A stretch of DNA of 63,778 bases, from the NCBI RefSeq assembly GCF_002104765.1, contig NZ_NCXM01000034.1:1-63778 (forward strand), given 5' to 3'. The notes under the pieces are model-generated. The model was given only the letters and a program-made list of their open reading frames with translations. It was not told the DNA's origin and made no database searches. Shown one piece after another: positions 9,072-16,981 of this stretch. The stretch is from Mycolicibacterium vulneris. GTDB lineage: Bacteria > Actinomycetota > Actinomycetes > Mycobacteriales > Mycobacteriaceae. Numbering within the stretch: position 1 is the first letter of the stretch; each line of letters opens with the position of its first letter. The position numbers were made by a program, and so were the translations under genes.

Positions 9072-9493
9072 ACCCTCCTGGCGTCTGCAAAGATCCGGTT
9101 GTTACTAGTGTGCCTGGTGATGTCCCTGTGACTGCGGTGGCGACACCGGTGTGTCGGGTATTGGCCCGTTCGGTGCGCCGCAAACGCCCTGGTCCGGTGT
9201 TTCCGGCCCGGCGGTTGGAAGTCAGTGTCATCGCAGAAGCGCCCATTCACGCTGTTACCGCGGCCACGGCGGCCGCGCGGGGTGGTTCATCCATATTCGT
9301 TGCCGGGACCCCGCCGATGCGGGTGGGGCTGCGGCCCGGCATTCGCGTCGACGCGCCGGGGACCCGGCTATGTGCCAGCGATTCTAGGTCGCGGACGGCC
9401 CGGGGCACTATCCGAGGCCGTCACCGCCGCGGCGGGCACGACGCGTCTGGCTGTGCCGGGGGCGGGGGCACCGGCGACATTACGCCCGTCTGC
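9072..9493. other. Geneless stretch upstream of the permease
   Basis: About 420 bp between the sepIVA start and the copper-type operator. Open frames through it have no family resemblance and lack mycobacterial coding character, so I annotate no gene. It probably holds the sepIVA promoter region and remnants at the breakpoint where the M. tuberculosis PDIM locus would begin. Confidence 0.5.
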
Positions 9494-9514
9494 TATACCC
9501 CCAAGGGGTATAAT
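9494..9514 (+). promoter_or_regulatory. CsoR/RicR-type operator overlapping a TATAAT -10 box
   Basis: A perfect dyad of two 8-bp arms, TATACCCC (9494-9501) and GGGGTATA (9505-9512), with a 3-bp centre CAA. It contains TACCC-N5-GGGTA, the motif described for the mycobacterial copper repressor RicR and close to operators of other CsoR-family proteins. The right arm runs into TATAAT (9509-9514), a consensus -10 box, so a bound repressor would block polymerase. The site lies 57 bp upstream of the permease ATG, which has AGGAGG in front of it. Confidence 0.85.
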
Positions 9515-9570
9515 CCGCGGGTGGGCGCGGCGTCCCCGGAAGCGACGCGTTTCCCGCAGGAGGATTCTCA

Positions 9571-10737
9571 ATGACGGTGCTATCGGCGGTCGGGCACGCC
9601 TTGACGCTCGCGGGCTCGATGACGTGGGAAATCCTCTGGGCGCTGATCCTGGGCTTCGCCCTCTCGGCGGTGGTGCAGGCCGTCGTGCGCCGCTCCACGA
9701 TCGTGGCGTTGATGGGTGACGACCGGCCGCGCACCCTGGCGGTCTCGGCGGGACTGGGGGCGGCGTCATCGTCGTGCTCGTACGCCGCCGTGGCGTTGGC
9801 GCGATCGCTGTTCCGCAAGGGCGCGGACTTCACCGCCGCGATGGCGTTCGAAATCGGGTCCACCAACCTGGTGGTGGAGTTGGGCATCATCCTGGCGCTG
9901 TTGATGGGCTGGCAGTTCACCGCCGCCGAGCTCGTCGGCGGCCCACTGATGATCGTGGCGCTGGCCGTGTTGTTCCGGCTGTTCGTGCGGTCGCGGCTCG
10001 TCGACGCCGCCCGCGAGCAGGCCGAGCGGGGAATCGCCGGCGTGATGGAAGGCCATGCCGCCATGGACATGTCCATCCAGGGGGAAGGCTCGTTCTGGCG
10101 ACGGCTGTTCTCCCCCGTGGGCCTGACCTCGGTCTCGCACGTGTTCGTGATGGAGTGGCTGGCGATCCTGCGCGACCTCGTCCTGGGCCTGCTGATCGCG
10201 GGCGCCGTCGGGGCCTGGGTGCCCGAAAAGTTCTGGCAGGTCTTCTTTTTGGCCGATCACCCGGGCCTCTCGGCGATATGGGGGCCGATCGTGGGGCCCA
10301 TCGTGGCGATCGTGTCCTTCGTATGCTCCATCGGCAATGTCCCGCTGGCCGCGGTGCTGTGGAACGGCGGCATCAGCTTCGGCGGCGTCATCGCGTTCAT
10401 CTACGCCGACCTGCTGATCCTTCCGATCCTCAATATCTACCGCAAGTACTACGGCACCACGATGATGCTGACGCTACTGGGCACCTTCTACGCCGCGATG
10501 GTCGCCGCCGGGTATCTGGTCGAATTGATCTTCGGCACAACAAATCTCATTCCCGCGCAGCGCAACGCGACGGTGATCGAGGCGTCGATCTCATGGAACT
10601 ACACGACCTGGCTCAACATCGCGTTCCTGGCGCTCGCGGCCATCCTGGTCGCCCGGTTCGTCACGTCCGGGGGCCTGCCGATGGTGCGCATGATGGGCGG
10701 CTCCCCCGGCGCCGGCGAAACCGAACATCACCACTGA
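9571..10737 (+). CDS. DUF318/ArsP-type permease, predicted metal-responsive
   Basis: A 388-residue polytopic membrane protein with about eight to ten hydrophobic segments in two similar halves. Each half has a cysteine motif: SSCSYAAVAL (67-76) and CSIGNVPLAAVLW near 253. This is the pattern of the DUF318 permease family, which includes the organoarsenical exporter ArsP and uncharacterised relatives. The C-terminus is histidine-rich (HHH). A good ribosome site, GCAGGAGG, precedes the ATG. The CsoR/RicR-like operator upstream suggests induction by copper or another thiolate-binding signal; transport substrate and direction are unknown. The gene converges on the thiamine-diphosphate enzyme with 6 bp between stops. 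It has no counterpart at this position in M. tuberculosis. Confidence 0.85.
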   Translation: MTVLSAVGHALTLAGSMTWEILWALILGFALSAVVQAVVRRSTIVALMGDDRPRTLAVSAGLGAASSSCSYAAVALARSLFRKGADFTAAMAFEIGSTNLVVELGIILALLMGWQFTAAELVGGPLMIVALAVLFRLFVRSRLVDAAREQAERGIAGVMEGHAAMDMSIQGEGSFWRRLFSPVGLTSVSHVFVMEWLAILRDLVLGLLIAGAVGAWVPEKFWQVFFLADHPGLSAIWGPIVGPIVAIVSFVCSIGNVPLAAVLWNGGISFGGVIAFIYADLLILPILNIYRKYYGTTMMLTLLGTFYAAMVAAGYLVELIFGTTNLIPAQRNATVIEASISWNYTTWLNIAFLALAAILVARFVTSGGLPMVRMMGGSPGAGETEHHH

Positions 10738-10743
10738 CCGGCG

Positions 10744-12453
10744 TCAGGGTTGTGGCAACCGCACGTCCAGCACCACGCAACGCCCTTGGTCGGCCTCGCC
10801 GAGCGCCCATCCGATGGCCTCGCTCATCTCCGCCGGCGTGTGCACGCTGCGTCCGCTGCCGCCGCAGGCCCTGGCGAGTGCGGCATAGTCGGTGTCCGGG
10901 GTGAGCCAGGTTTCGCTGAAGTCGTTCTCCCGCACCGACACTCCGTCCGGGTACAACCCCATTACCGGCAGCTTGGAGGCCAGGTAAGACCTGTTGTTCA
11001 AGACGACGGTCACGAACGGCGCACCGTGGCGATGCGCCGACCACAGCGCGGCGGTGGGCACGCCGAAGTTGAACGAACCGTCACCGCAGATGGCGACGAC
11101 GGGCGCCTCCGGCCGGGCGAGCTTGACCCCGAAGGCGCCGCCGAGCGCCCAGCCCAAAGCCGGTGCGCCCGTGTCGAATAGGTGCCCGGGAGCTCGGCGC
11201 ACCTGCCGGGCCACGGCGGCCCGGTTGGTCACGGCCTCCTGGACCACGATCGCGTCGTCGGGCAGGGCGCGGCCCAGCGCGGCCAGCATCGCATCGGGCA
11301 CATCCGCCGGCTGGTCGGAGGCGGCCCGGCGGATCGCTTCGCGGTCGCGTTCGGCGGTCTCGGCCTCCGCCGCCTGCCGGCGCGCGGCCCACTTCTCCCG
11401 CAGCTCGTCGGTGGCCAGCCGCAACAGGGTCTGCTCGAGCAGCAGCAGCGCCACGCGGGTGTCGGCGGTCAAGGCGACCTCGACCGGATACGACCACAGC
11501 GGCATGCTCGGTTTGACCGGATCCCCGTCGATCTGAACCACACGGGCGTCCGCGGGCGGGGACAGCTGCGACGGCACCCAGGGCACCTCGGAGTCCAGCA
11601 GCAGCACGGTGTCGGCGCTTTCCAGCGGGGCGGCGTCGCCCACCACGTGCAGCGGATGCCCAGGCGGCAGGTTGGCGCGGTCGCCCTGATCGATGACCGG
11701 CGCGCCGAGCAGCTCGGCGATGCGCCCCAGCACGGTCGCGGTCCCCGGGTCGGCCGCGGTCCTGGACGTGACGATGACAACACGCTTGCCCGCCACCAGG
11801 ATTCCCGCCAACCGTCCGAGCGCGCCCGGGTCGGGGCCGGGCGGTACGGCCGGCGGCAACCGGCGCGGCAACGCACCGACGCCCGGCTCCATCAACGCTT
11901 CTCGCGGCAGCATGACGTAGGCGGGACCGGACGGGCAGGATTGGGCGACCTGAAAAGCCCGCCGCACGATCGGGGCCAGCTCGCGGCCGCGGGGCACCTC
12001 CATGTGCCACTTGGCGTAGTTGCGCACCACGGCCGGCTGGTCGAGTTGCTCCTGCTGCCAATGGATATAGGTATCGCGGTGACCGCGCACCTGCGGCGCC
12101 GAACTGTAGGGAGTGCGCCCCGCGAACATCACCACCGGAGTTCCGTTGCGCTGCGCGTTGTGCAGCTGGCAGCCCAGGTTCAGCGTCCCGGCGTCGACGT
12201 GCACCATGACCGCCTGCGGGCGGCCGCTGGCCATGTGATGGCCGATGGCCGCCGCCAGCGCGATGCTCTCGTGCACGCACAACACCGCCTGCGGGCTCGG
12301 CGTGCCTGCGGCGCGCGCCGCCGCCAGCGCCTCCTGGATCGGCGCGGAATCTGTTCCGGGGTTGATGAAGAAGTGCGCGACTCCCTCGTCGGCGAGCAGC
12401 GCGATCAGATCGGCCGCAGCCTCGGGTACGTCGAATGGATTGTCTACCGTCAT
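10744..12453 (-). CDS. Thiamine-diphosphate-dependent enzyme, acetolactate synthase-like
   Basis: A 569-residue protein with the three-domain plan of ThDP enzymes. The N-terminal pyrimidine-binding domain has the activating glutamate E62 (CVHESIALAAAIG). The middle domain is Rossmann-like. The C-terminal diphosphate domain shows the GDG...NN motif (GDGSF at 457, NN at 486-487). It differs clearly from ilvB in this window and lacks an adjacent regulatory subunit, so it is not the housekeeping synthase; decarboxylase, carboligase or acetolactate-type activity all remain possible. The ATG is at 12451-12453. It sits with the permease in the short segment that replaces the PDIM locus. Confidence 0.85.
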   Translation of the reverse strand: MTVDNPFDVPEAAADLIALLADEGVAHFFINPGTDSAPIQEALAAARAAGTPSPQAVLCVHESIALAAAIGHHMASGRPQAVMVHVDAGTLNLGCQLHNAQRNGTPVVMFAGRTPYSSAPQVRGHRDTYIHWQQEQLDQPAVVRNYAKWHMEVPRGRELAPIVRRAFQVAQSCPSGPAYVMLPREALMEPGVGALPRRLPPAVPPGPDPGALGRLAGILVAGKRVVIVTSRTAADPGTATVLGRIAELLGAPVIDQGDRANLPPGHPLHVVGDAAPLESADTVLLLDSEVPWVPSQLSPPADARVVQIDGDPVKPSMPLWSYPVEVALTADTRVALLLLEQTLLRLATDELREKWAARRQAAEAETAERDREAIRRAASDQPADVPDAMLAALGRALPDDAIVVQEAVTNRAAVARQVRRAPGHLFDTGAPALGWALGGAFGVKLARPEAPVVAICGDGSFNFGVPTAALWSAHRHGAPFVTVVLNNRSYLASKLPVMGLYPDGVSVRENDFSETWLTPDTDYAALARACGGSGRSVHTPAEMSEAIGWALGEADQGRCVVLDVRLPQP

Positions 12454-12628
12454 GAATGCCGTTCCCCTATCGACGTCGGCGACCCCGCGTACTCCCTCCT
12501 TCGGATCAGATCTTCAACATACGTTCTGCGTGGGCGTCTGCGATCTATTCCGGTGGACTTGGTTGCCGGTGGCGCGCTCGAACCCGTCGACTGCCCCTTG
12601 CGAGGGACTCATGGGTAATCGACGGAGA

Positions 12629-12645
12629 ACCCGAAACCTTCGGGT
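12629..12645. terminator. Short stem-loop downstream of coaD
   Basis: ACCCGAA (12629-12635) and TTCGGGT (12639-12645) form a perfect 7-bp stem with a 3-nt loop, about 90 bp past the coaD stop. It could terminate coaD transcription. There is no U-run, which is common for mycobacterial terminators. The rest of the 278-bp gap shows no other clear site. Confidence 0.45.
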
Positions 12646-12731
12646 ACCCGCTGCGCGCCCGGGAACTCCAGGGCGCCGCCGGCCCCGTCAATCCGATTGC
12701 CGCGAAGGGCTTTCGGCGCCGGGCAACCGGG

Positions 12732-13214
12732 TCAGGAGATATCCGAAATCCTTTGACGCAGGCGACGATTGACCGGTTCGGGCAGCAATTCCGACACGTC
12801 ACCGCCGAGCATCGCGACCTCTTTGGCCAGCGAGGACGACACGAACGAATAGCGCGGGGCGGTGGCGACGAAAAAGGTGTCCACGCCGGCGACGTGCTTG
12901 TTCATCTGCGCCATCTGCAGCTCGTATTCGAAGTCGGTGCCGGTGCGCAACCCCTTGACGATGGCGGTCATGCCGCGCGACCGGACGAAATCCACCACCA
13001 GCCCCTGCCCAGCTTCCACCCGCAGGTTGGGCAGGTGCGTCGTCGATTCGTTGATCATCGCGATCCGCTCGTCCAGATCGAACATGCCCTTTTTGGCGGG
13101 GTTGGTCAGGATCGCCACCACCACCTCGTCGAACTGAGCCGACGCGCGCTCGAAGACGTCGATGTGGCCCAAGGTCACCGGGTCGAACGAGCCCGGGCAC
13201 ACCGCGCCGGTCAT
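12732..13214 (-). CDS. coaD: Phosphopantetheine adenylyltransferase
   Basis: A 160-residue CoaD, the usual length, catalysing ATP plus 4'-phosphopantetheine to dephospho-CoA (penultimate step of CoA synthesis). Visible motifs are CPGSFDPVTLGH (nucleotide-binding TxGH) near the N-terminus and RYSFVSSSLAKE near the C-terminus. The ATG at 13212-13214 was chosen over a frame extending a further 62 codons because all CoaD proteins begin at MTGAVCPGSFDP. It corresponds to Rv2965c, the first gene after the PDIM/PGL region in M. tuberculosis. Confidence 0.97.
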   Translation of the reverse strand: MTGAVCPGSFDPVTLGHIDVFERASAQFDEVVVAILTNPAKKGMFDLDERIAMINESTTHLPNLRVEAGQGLVVDFVRSRGMTAIVKGLRTGTDFEYELQMAQMNKHVAGVDTFFVATAPRYSFVSSSLAKEVAMLGGDVSELLPEPVNRRLRQRISDIS

Positions 13215-13324
13215 GCGGGCGCTCCGACGTGAAGGGGTCGTCTCGCCATGACGCGCGCCGAGATGTTGCAGAGCGAAGCGATGCTGAGGAGCGGCGCCAT
13301 GACGAATGACGGTACACGCCCACC

Positions 13325-13885
13325 TCACTGGCGCTCGGCCAGCTCCAGACGGGTGTCGCCGTAAACCCGTTGCGGCCACACCGACCACCCGGCCGGCCAA
13401 TTCAGTGGCGCGCCGCCGGCCGCGCGCTCCACCACCGCGACGCTGCCCCCGCGCACCCAGCCGTGCGCGGCCAACGCGGCCAGCACGGCCTCGACTTCCG
13501 CGGCGTCGACGTCGTAGGGCGGGTCGGCCAGCACCAGATCGAATGCGGCCGCGGTCCCGGCCGCCAGCACGGTCGCCACCGCTCCCCGGCGCAGCGTCGC
13601 GCCGGGCAGGCCCAAGGTGTCGATGTTGCGCGCGATGACGGATCCGGTGCGCGGGTCGGACTCCACGAAGAGCGCGGCGGCGGCGCCGCGGGAAAGCGCC
13701 TCCAATCCCAGCGCGCCCGAGCCGGCGTAGAGATCCAGCACGCTGAGCCCGGTCAGCTCCAGACGCGCGTTAAGGATGTTGAAGAGCGACTCGCGGACCC
13801 GGTCGGTGGTGGGCCTGGTGCCGCGCGGCGGAACCGCGATGCGACGTCCCCCGGCCGCGCCGCCAATGATCCGGGTCACCTGCAA
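13325..13885 (-). CDS. rsmD: 16S rRNA (guanine966-N2)-methyltransferase RsmD
   Basis: A 186-residue Rossmann methyltransferase. It has the SAM-binding motif VLDLYAGSGALGLEALSRGA and the N6/N2-amino methyltransferase motif ADPPYDV (DPPY). RsmD methylates G966 of 16S rRNA. The probable start is TTG (13883-13885), with a GTG 6 bp inside as an alternative. Only 4 bp separate it from the VKOR gene stop. In M. tuberculosis pyruvate carboxylase (pca, Rv2967c) lies between these two genes; it is absent here. coaD follows after 110 bp. Confidence 0.93.
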   Translation of the reverse strand: MQVTRIIGGAAGGRRIAVPPRGTRPTTDRVRESLFNILNARLELTGLSVLDLYAGSGALGLEALSRGAAAALFVESDPRTGSVIARNIDTLGLPGATLRRGAVATVLAAGTAAAFDLVLADPPYDVDAAEVEAVLAALAAHGWVRGGSVAVVERAAGGAPLNWPAGWSVWPQRVYGDTRLELAERQ

Positions 13886-13889
13886 CTAC

Positions 13890-14537
13890 CTACAGCAGCG
13901 TCGACCAGTAGTCCCAAAACCGCGCCATGATCAGCAGGAACACCGCGGTGAACCAGAGCGCGGCGATCGACCACCGCCACTGGAAGAGCACCCACGCGGG
14001 GCCGGCCTGGCGCTCTTGCAGGGCCGGACGATAGGCGATCGAGGCGACCACCACCAGCAGCGACATGGTGACCGCCCAGACCACCATGCAGTACGGGCAC
14101 AACGCGTTGATGCGGTACAGGCTCTGGAAGATCAGCCAGTGCACGAACACCGCACCGACCAGCACCCCGACCGTCAGCCCCACCCAATACCATTGCGGTA
14201 GCGCCACTTTCGTCAGCGCCAGCACCCCGGTGACGACCACCACGGTGAAGGCCACCAGGCCCAGCAGCGGGTTGGGGAAGCCCAGCAGCGACGCCTGCGG
14301 CGTGATCATCACCGAGCCGCAGGACAGGATCGGGTTGATGTTGCAGGACGGCACGTACGACGGGTTGAGCAGGATGTCGATCTTCTCGATCGTCAGCGTC
14401 ATCGACGCCACCAAGCCGATCAGACCGGCGATCAGCACCCACCAGGCGCTGAGCGCCGGCACTCGCGGCGCCGGCGACGTATCCGGGGTGAGCCCGCCCG
14501 TCGGGTCAGCAGCTGCTGTGGACACCGCACCGGTCAC
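13890..14537 (-). CDS. Vitamin K epoxide reductase family protein (VKOR)
   Basis: A 215-residue membrane protein with about five transmembrane segments. The active-site CPYC motif is C147/C150, and a periplasmic loop pair is C65/C73, as in bacterial VKOR homologues. VKOR replaces DsbB in actinobacteria: it reoxidises DsbA-like proteins and passes electrons to menaquinone. The DsbA-like gene directly upstream overlaps its start by 4 bp, so the pair forms one disulfide-forming unit. It corresponds to Rv2968c. Confidence 0.94.
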   Translation of the reverse strand: MTGAVSTAAADPTGGLTPDTSPAPRVPALSAWWVLIAGLIGLVASMTLTIEKIDILLNPSYVPSCNINPILSCGSVMITPQASLLGFPNPLLGLVAFTVVVVTGVLALTKVALPQWYWVGLTVGVLVGAVFVHWLIFQSLYRINALCPYCMVVWAVTMSLLVVVASIAYRPALQERQAGPAWVLFQWRWSIAALWFTAVFLLIMARFWDYWSTLL

Positions 14538-15352
14538 ATGGATGCCGGCGCGACCGCGCCGTCGATGCCCGGAATGTTGCCCACGATCTCTTTGATCTTG
14601 TTGACCAGCGCATCGGGTGTCGACGGGTCGTAGTCGTCACCGTTGATCTTGATGGTCGGCGTCGCGTTGATGTGCGCGGTCGCCGCTTCGCCGGTGACCT
14701 TGGACAGGTACTTGCCGCTGTTGATGCAGTCCGGCACCTTGCCCGCCGCCCCGGCCTCGCGGGCGAGTTCGATCAGCCGCGCGTTGTCGGGGAAGGTCTT
14801 GGCGGTTTCGCTCGGCTGGATGTCGGTGCTGAACAGTGCGGAGTGGAAGCGCCGGAACGCGTCCTGGGACTCGTCGGCGACGCACAGGGCCGCGGCCCCC
14901 GCGCGCGACGAATAGTTCTGGTTCCGTGGACTGTCCAGGATCGACACCATGGAGTAGTCGGCGGCGATGGCGCCGAGATCGATGAGCCTGGACACCGTGG
15001 GGCCAAAGGTGCGCTCGAAGTTGCCGCACGCCGGGCACAGGAAGTCCTCGTAGAACGTCACCACGGCCTTGGGGTTGCTGGTGCCCGGCTGGGTGACCAG
15101 CTTGCTCGACGTCACTCGGACGGTGTCGCCGGCGCCGGTGGGGCCGGTCTTCTTGTGGTGCGACGTCACGATGTAGAAGACGAGGGCGACCGCGAAGATC
15201 ACCACGAATGCGGTGCCGCCGATTTGGACGAGTCGGCTCGACTTACCGCCGGAGGCCGACTTCATGTCGAATCGCGGGGGACGTTTGGGTTTGTCGGCCA
15301 CAGGTTCCCTGATCTTTCGGTACGAGTTGTCGGTCTGCCCGGTTGCGGACAA
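14534..15352 (-). CDS. DsbA-like membrane-anchored thiol oxidoreductase
   Basis: A 272-residue protein with a basic cytoplasmic tail, one membrane anchor (about 43-63) and an extracytoplasmic thioredoxin-fold domain. The active site is CPAC (C106/C109) in FYEDFLCPACGNF. It probably introduces disulfides into exported proteins, with the overlapping VKOR gene supplying oxidising power. It corresponds to Rv2969c, the DsbA-like partner of VKOR. The first ATG at 15350-15352 gives a long basic N-terminal tail; the internal Met30 is an alternative start that keeps the anchor. Confidence 0.92.
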   Translation of the reverse strand: MSATGQTDNSYRKIREPVADKPKRPPRFDMKSASGGKSSRLVQIGGTAFVVIFAVALVFYIVTSHHKKTGPTGAGDTVRVTSSKLVTQPGTSNPKAVVTFYEDFLCPACGNFERTFGPTVSRLIDLGAIAADYSMVSILDSPRNQNYSSRAGAAALCVADESQDAFRRFHSALFSTDIQPSETAKTFPDNARLIELAREAGAAGKVPDCINSGKYLSKVTGEAATAHINATPTIKINGDDYDPSTPDALVNKIKEIVGNIPGIDGAVAPASM

Positions 15353-15402
15353 AGCGATCGGACAAAGCGCCTCTAGATTACCGGCGCCGGTCGCCCAAGG
15401 AA

Positions 15403-16527
15403 TCAGACCCGGCTCAGGTGTGCGCGCAGGGCCGAAATCAGCTCGCTGGTCGCGACCATGCTGTCGCCGCCCAGCTGGAACAGATTGGCGAAGCCGTGGG
15501 TCAGCGAACCCAGGTACCGCAGGTCCACCGCGACCCCGGCGGCCCGCAGCGCCTCGGCGTAGCTCTCGCCCTCATCGCGCAGCGGGTCGAAGCCGGCGAC
15601 CGCGATCAGCGCGGGCGCCAGGCCGGTCAGCGATTCGGCCAGCGCCGGGGATACCCGCGGATCGGTGCGGTCGAGCTCCGAGCGCCGCAGATACTGCGAT
15701 TCGAACCAGTCGATGTCCCGCTTGGTCAGCAGGAAGCCGCGCGAGAACAGGGTCAGCGACCGGTTCTGCGCGGTGAAGTCGGTGCGCGGATAGATCAGCC
15801 ATTGCAGCGCCGGCGCCGGGGCGCCTTCGTCGCGCGCCATCTGGCTGACGACGGCGGCCAGGTTGCCGCCAGCGCTGTCGCCGCCGACCGCGACCCGCCC
15901 CGGCGTCGCGCCCAGCTCGCCGGCGTGCCGGTAGGCCCAGGTGAAGGCCGCGTAGGCGTCCTCGATGGCGGCCGGCGCCGGGTGCTCGGGGGCCAGCCGG
16001 TAGTCAATCGACAACACGTGGATGCCGGCGTCGCGGCAGGTCAGCCGGCACAAGGCGTCGTGGGTGTCCAGGTCGCCGATCGACCAGCCCCCGCCGTGAT
16101 AGAAGACCAGCAGCGGCGCCGCCTCGCCGCTCGCCGGGCGGTAGTGGCGGGCCGGGGTGTCGCCGGCCGGGCCGGGCAGCGACAGCTCGTCCACGTCGAC
16201 GTGGATCTGCGGCCCGGGGAACCCGACGGTCGACTCGCGCATCTGCGCGCGCGACGCCCGCGGGTCGTCGTCCACGACCAGCCCGTCGACGCCCACGGCG
16301 CGCAGGCCCGAAAGCATCAGCTGCAACGTCGGATCCAGCGTGTTGCCATCGATGATGACCGAACGGCCGCGGACCAGCCCTCGCCTGATCGCGGTCGGGA
16401 TCCACGGGATGACCTTGGCCCCGACGCTGGTGACGGCGCCTTGGATGCGACTGGCCAGCGGCACCGAGGCGCGGGCGGCTCCGTACTCGAGCTCCGGTGC
16501 GCCTGACAGAGGCCTGGTCATGGGCAA
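15403..16527 (-). CDS. lipN: Alpha/beta-hydrolase lipase/esterase LipN
   Basis: A 374-residue hormone-sensitive-lipase-type esterase. The oxyanion-hole motif HGGG is at 144-147, the nucleophile S218 lies in GDSAGG, and D314 (AGFDPLRDEG) and H344 (LTHGF) complete the triad. The family hydrolyses short-chain esters. It corresponds to Rv2970c and stands upstream of the DsbA-like gene on the same strand with about 50 bp between them. The ATG is at 16525-16527. The divergent gap to the aldo-keto reductase holds a palindrome that could control one or both genes. Confidence 0.92.
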   Translation of the reverse strand: MPMTRPLSGAPELEYGAARASVPLASRIQGAVTSVGAKVIPWIPTAIRRGLVRGRSVIIDGNTLDPTLQLMLSGLRAVGVDGLVVDDDPRASRAQMRESTVGFPGPQIHVDVDELSLPGPAGDTPARHYRPASGEAAPLLVFYHGGGWSIGDLDTHDALCRLTCRDAGIHVLSIDYRLAPEHPAPAAIEDAYAAFTWAYRHAGELGATPGRVAVGGDSAGGNLAAVVSQMARDEGAPAPALQWLIYPRTDFTAQNRSLTLFSRGFLLTKRDIDWFESQYLRRSELDRTDPRVSPALAESLTGLAPALIAVAGFDPLRDEGESYAEALRAAGVAVDLRYLGSLTHGFANLFQLGGDSMVATSELISALRAHLSRV

Positions 16528-16981
16528 CCCCCTTAAACAACACGTGCTAACGCTCGACGACGAACGGTTATTCGGTTACCGCTACCCGTCGTCTCGAGGC
16601 TTGCCGGCCCCGGCGGCCACCAAACGGGCGGTCAGCGCCGCCGTCGTCGGTGACCGGCAAATCGACATCACCGCCGCCCCCGCGTCATACGCAAGACCGG
16701 CCGATCGGCTGCCGATTCCGGTGTGCCGCGCGACCAACTGTACGGGGTGGCGTACACGATGCAGAAGGCGCGGATAGACACCTGCCCAGGTGTTGATTGG
16801 GTTGCATTTACTGACTCGGTAATATCGTGATCCACAAGTCGGTGAGCTGTCATCGGATTGCGAGCAACTTCGACGCGATCGAACCGAGCGCCTCGAACTC
16901 GGCGCCGAACGGCGTTGATCTCTCGCTCGATGACGGAACCCGGCTCGGTGCACAATCTCGAACCTTCAATTTCACAGGCAG
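16528..16981. other. 454-bp divergent intergenic region
   Basis: This stretch separates the lipN start from the aldo-keto reductase start. Short open frames on the minus strand have no recognisable family and are not annotated. Local base composition is more AT-rich near 16790-16850. The only distinct site I see is the dyad at 16778-16793. Confidence 0.5.
16778..16793. promoter_or_regulatory. Operator-like palindrome between lipN and aldo-keto reductase
   Basis: ACACCTG (16778-16784) and CAGGTGT (16787-16793) are perfectly complementary with a 2-bp centre. A compact 16-bp dyad in a divergent promoter region is typical of a dimeric repressor site, but I cannot name the protein. Confidence 0.5.

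Noticed and set aside
9110..9574. 154-codon frame upstream of the permease
   Set aside because: It crosses the operator and the permease start, and has low complexity and no domain; not supported as a gene.
12456..13232. Plus-strand frame opposite coaD
   Set aside because: Antisense to coaD; composition follows from the sense codons.
13248..13303. Direct repeat GCCATGACG between rsmD and coaD
   Set aside because: Two short copies only; it resembles common mycobacterial intergenic sequence and I see no function.
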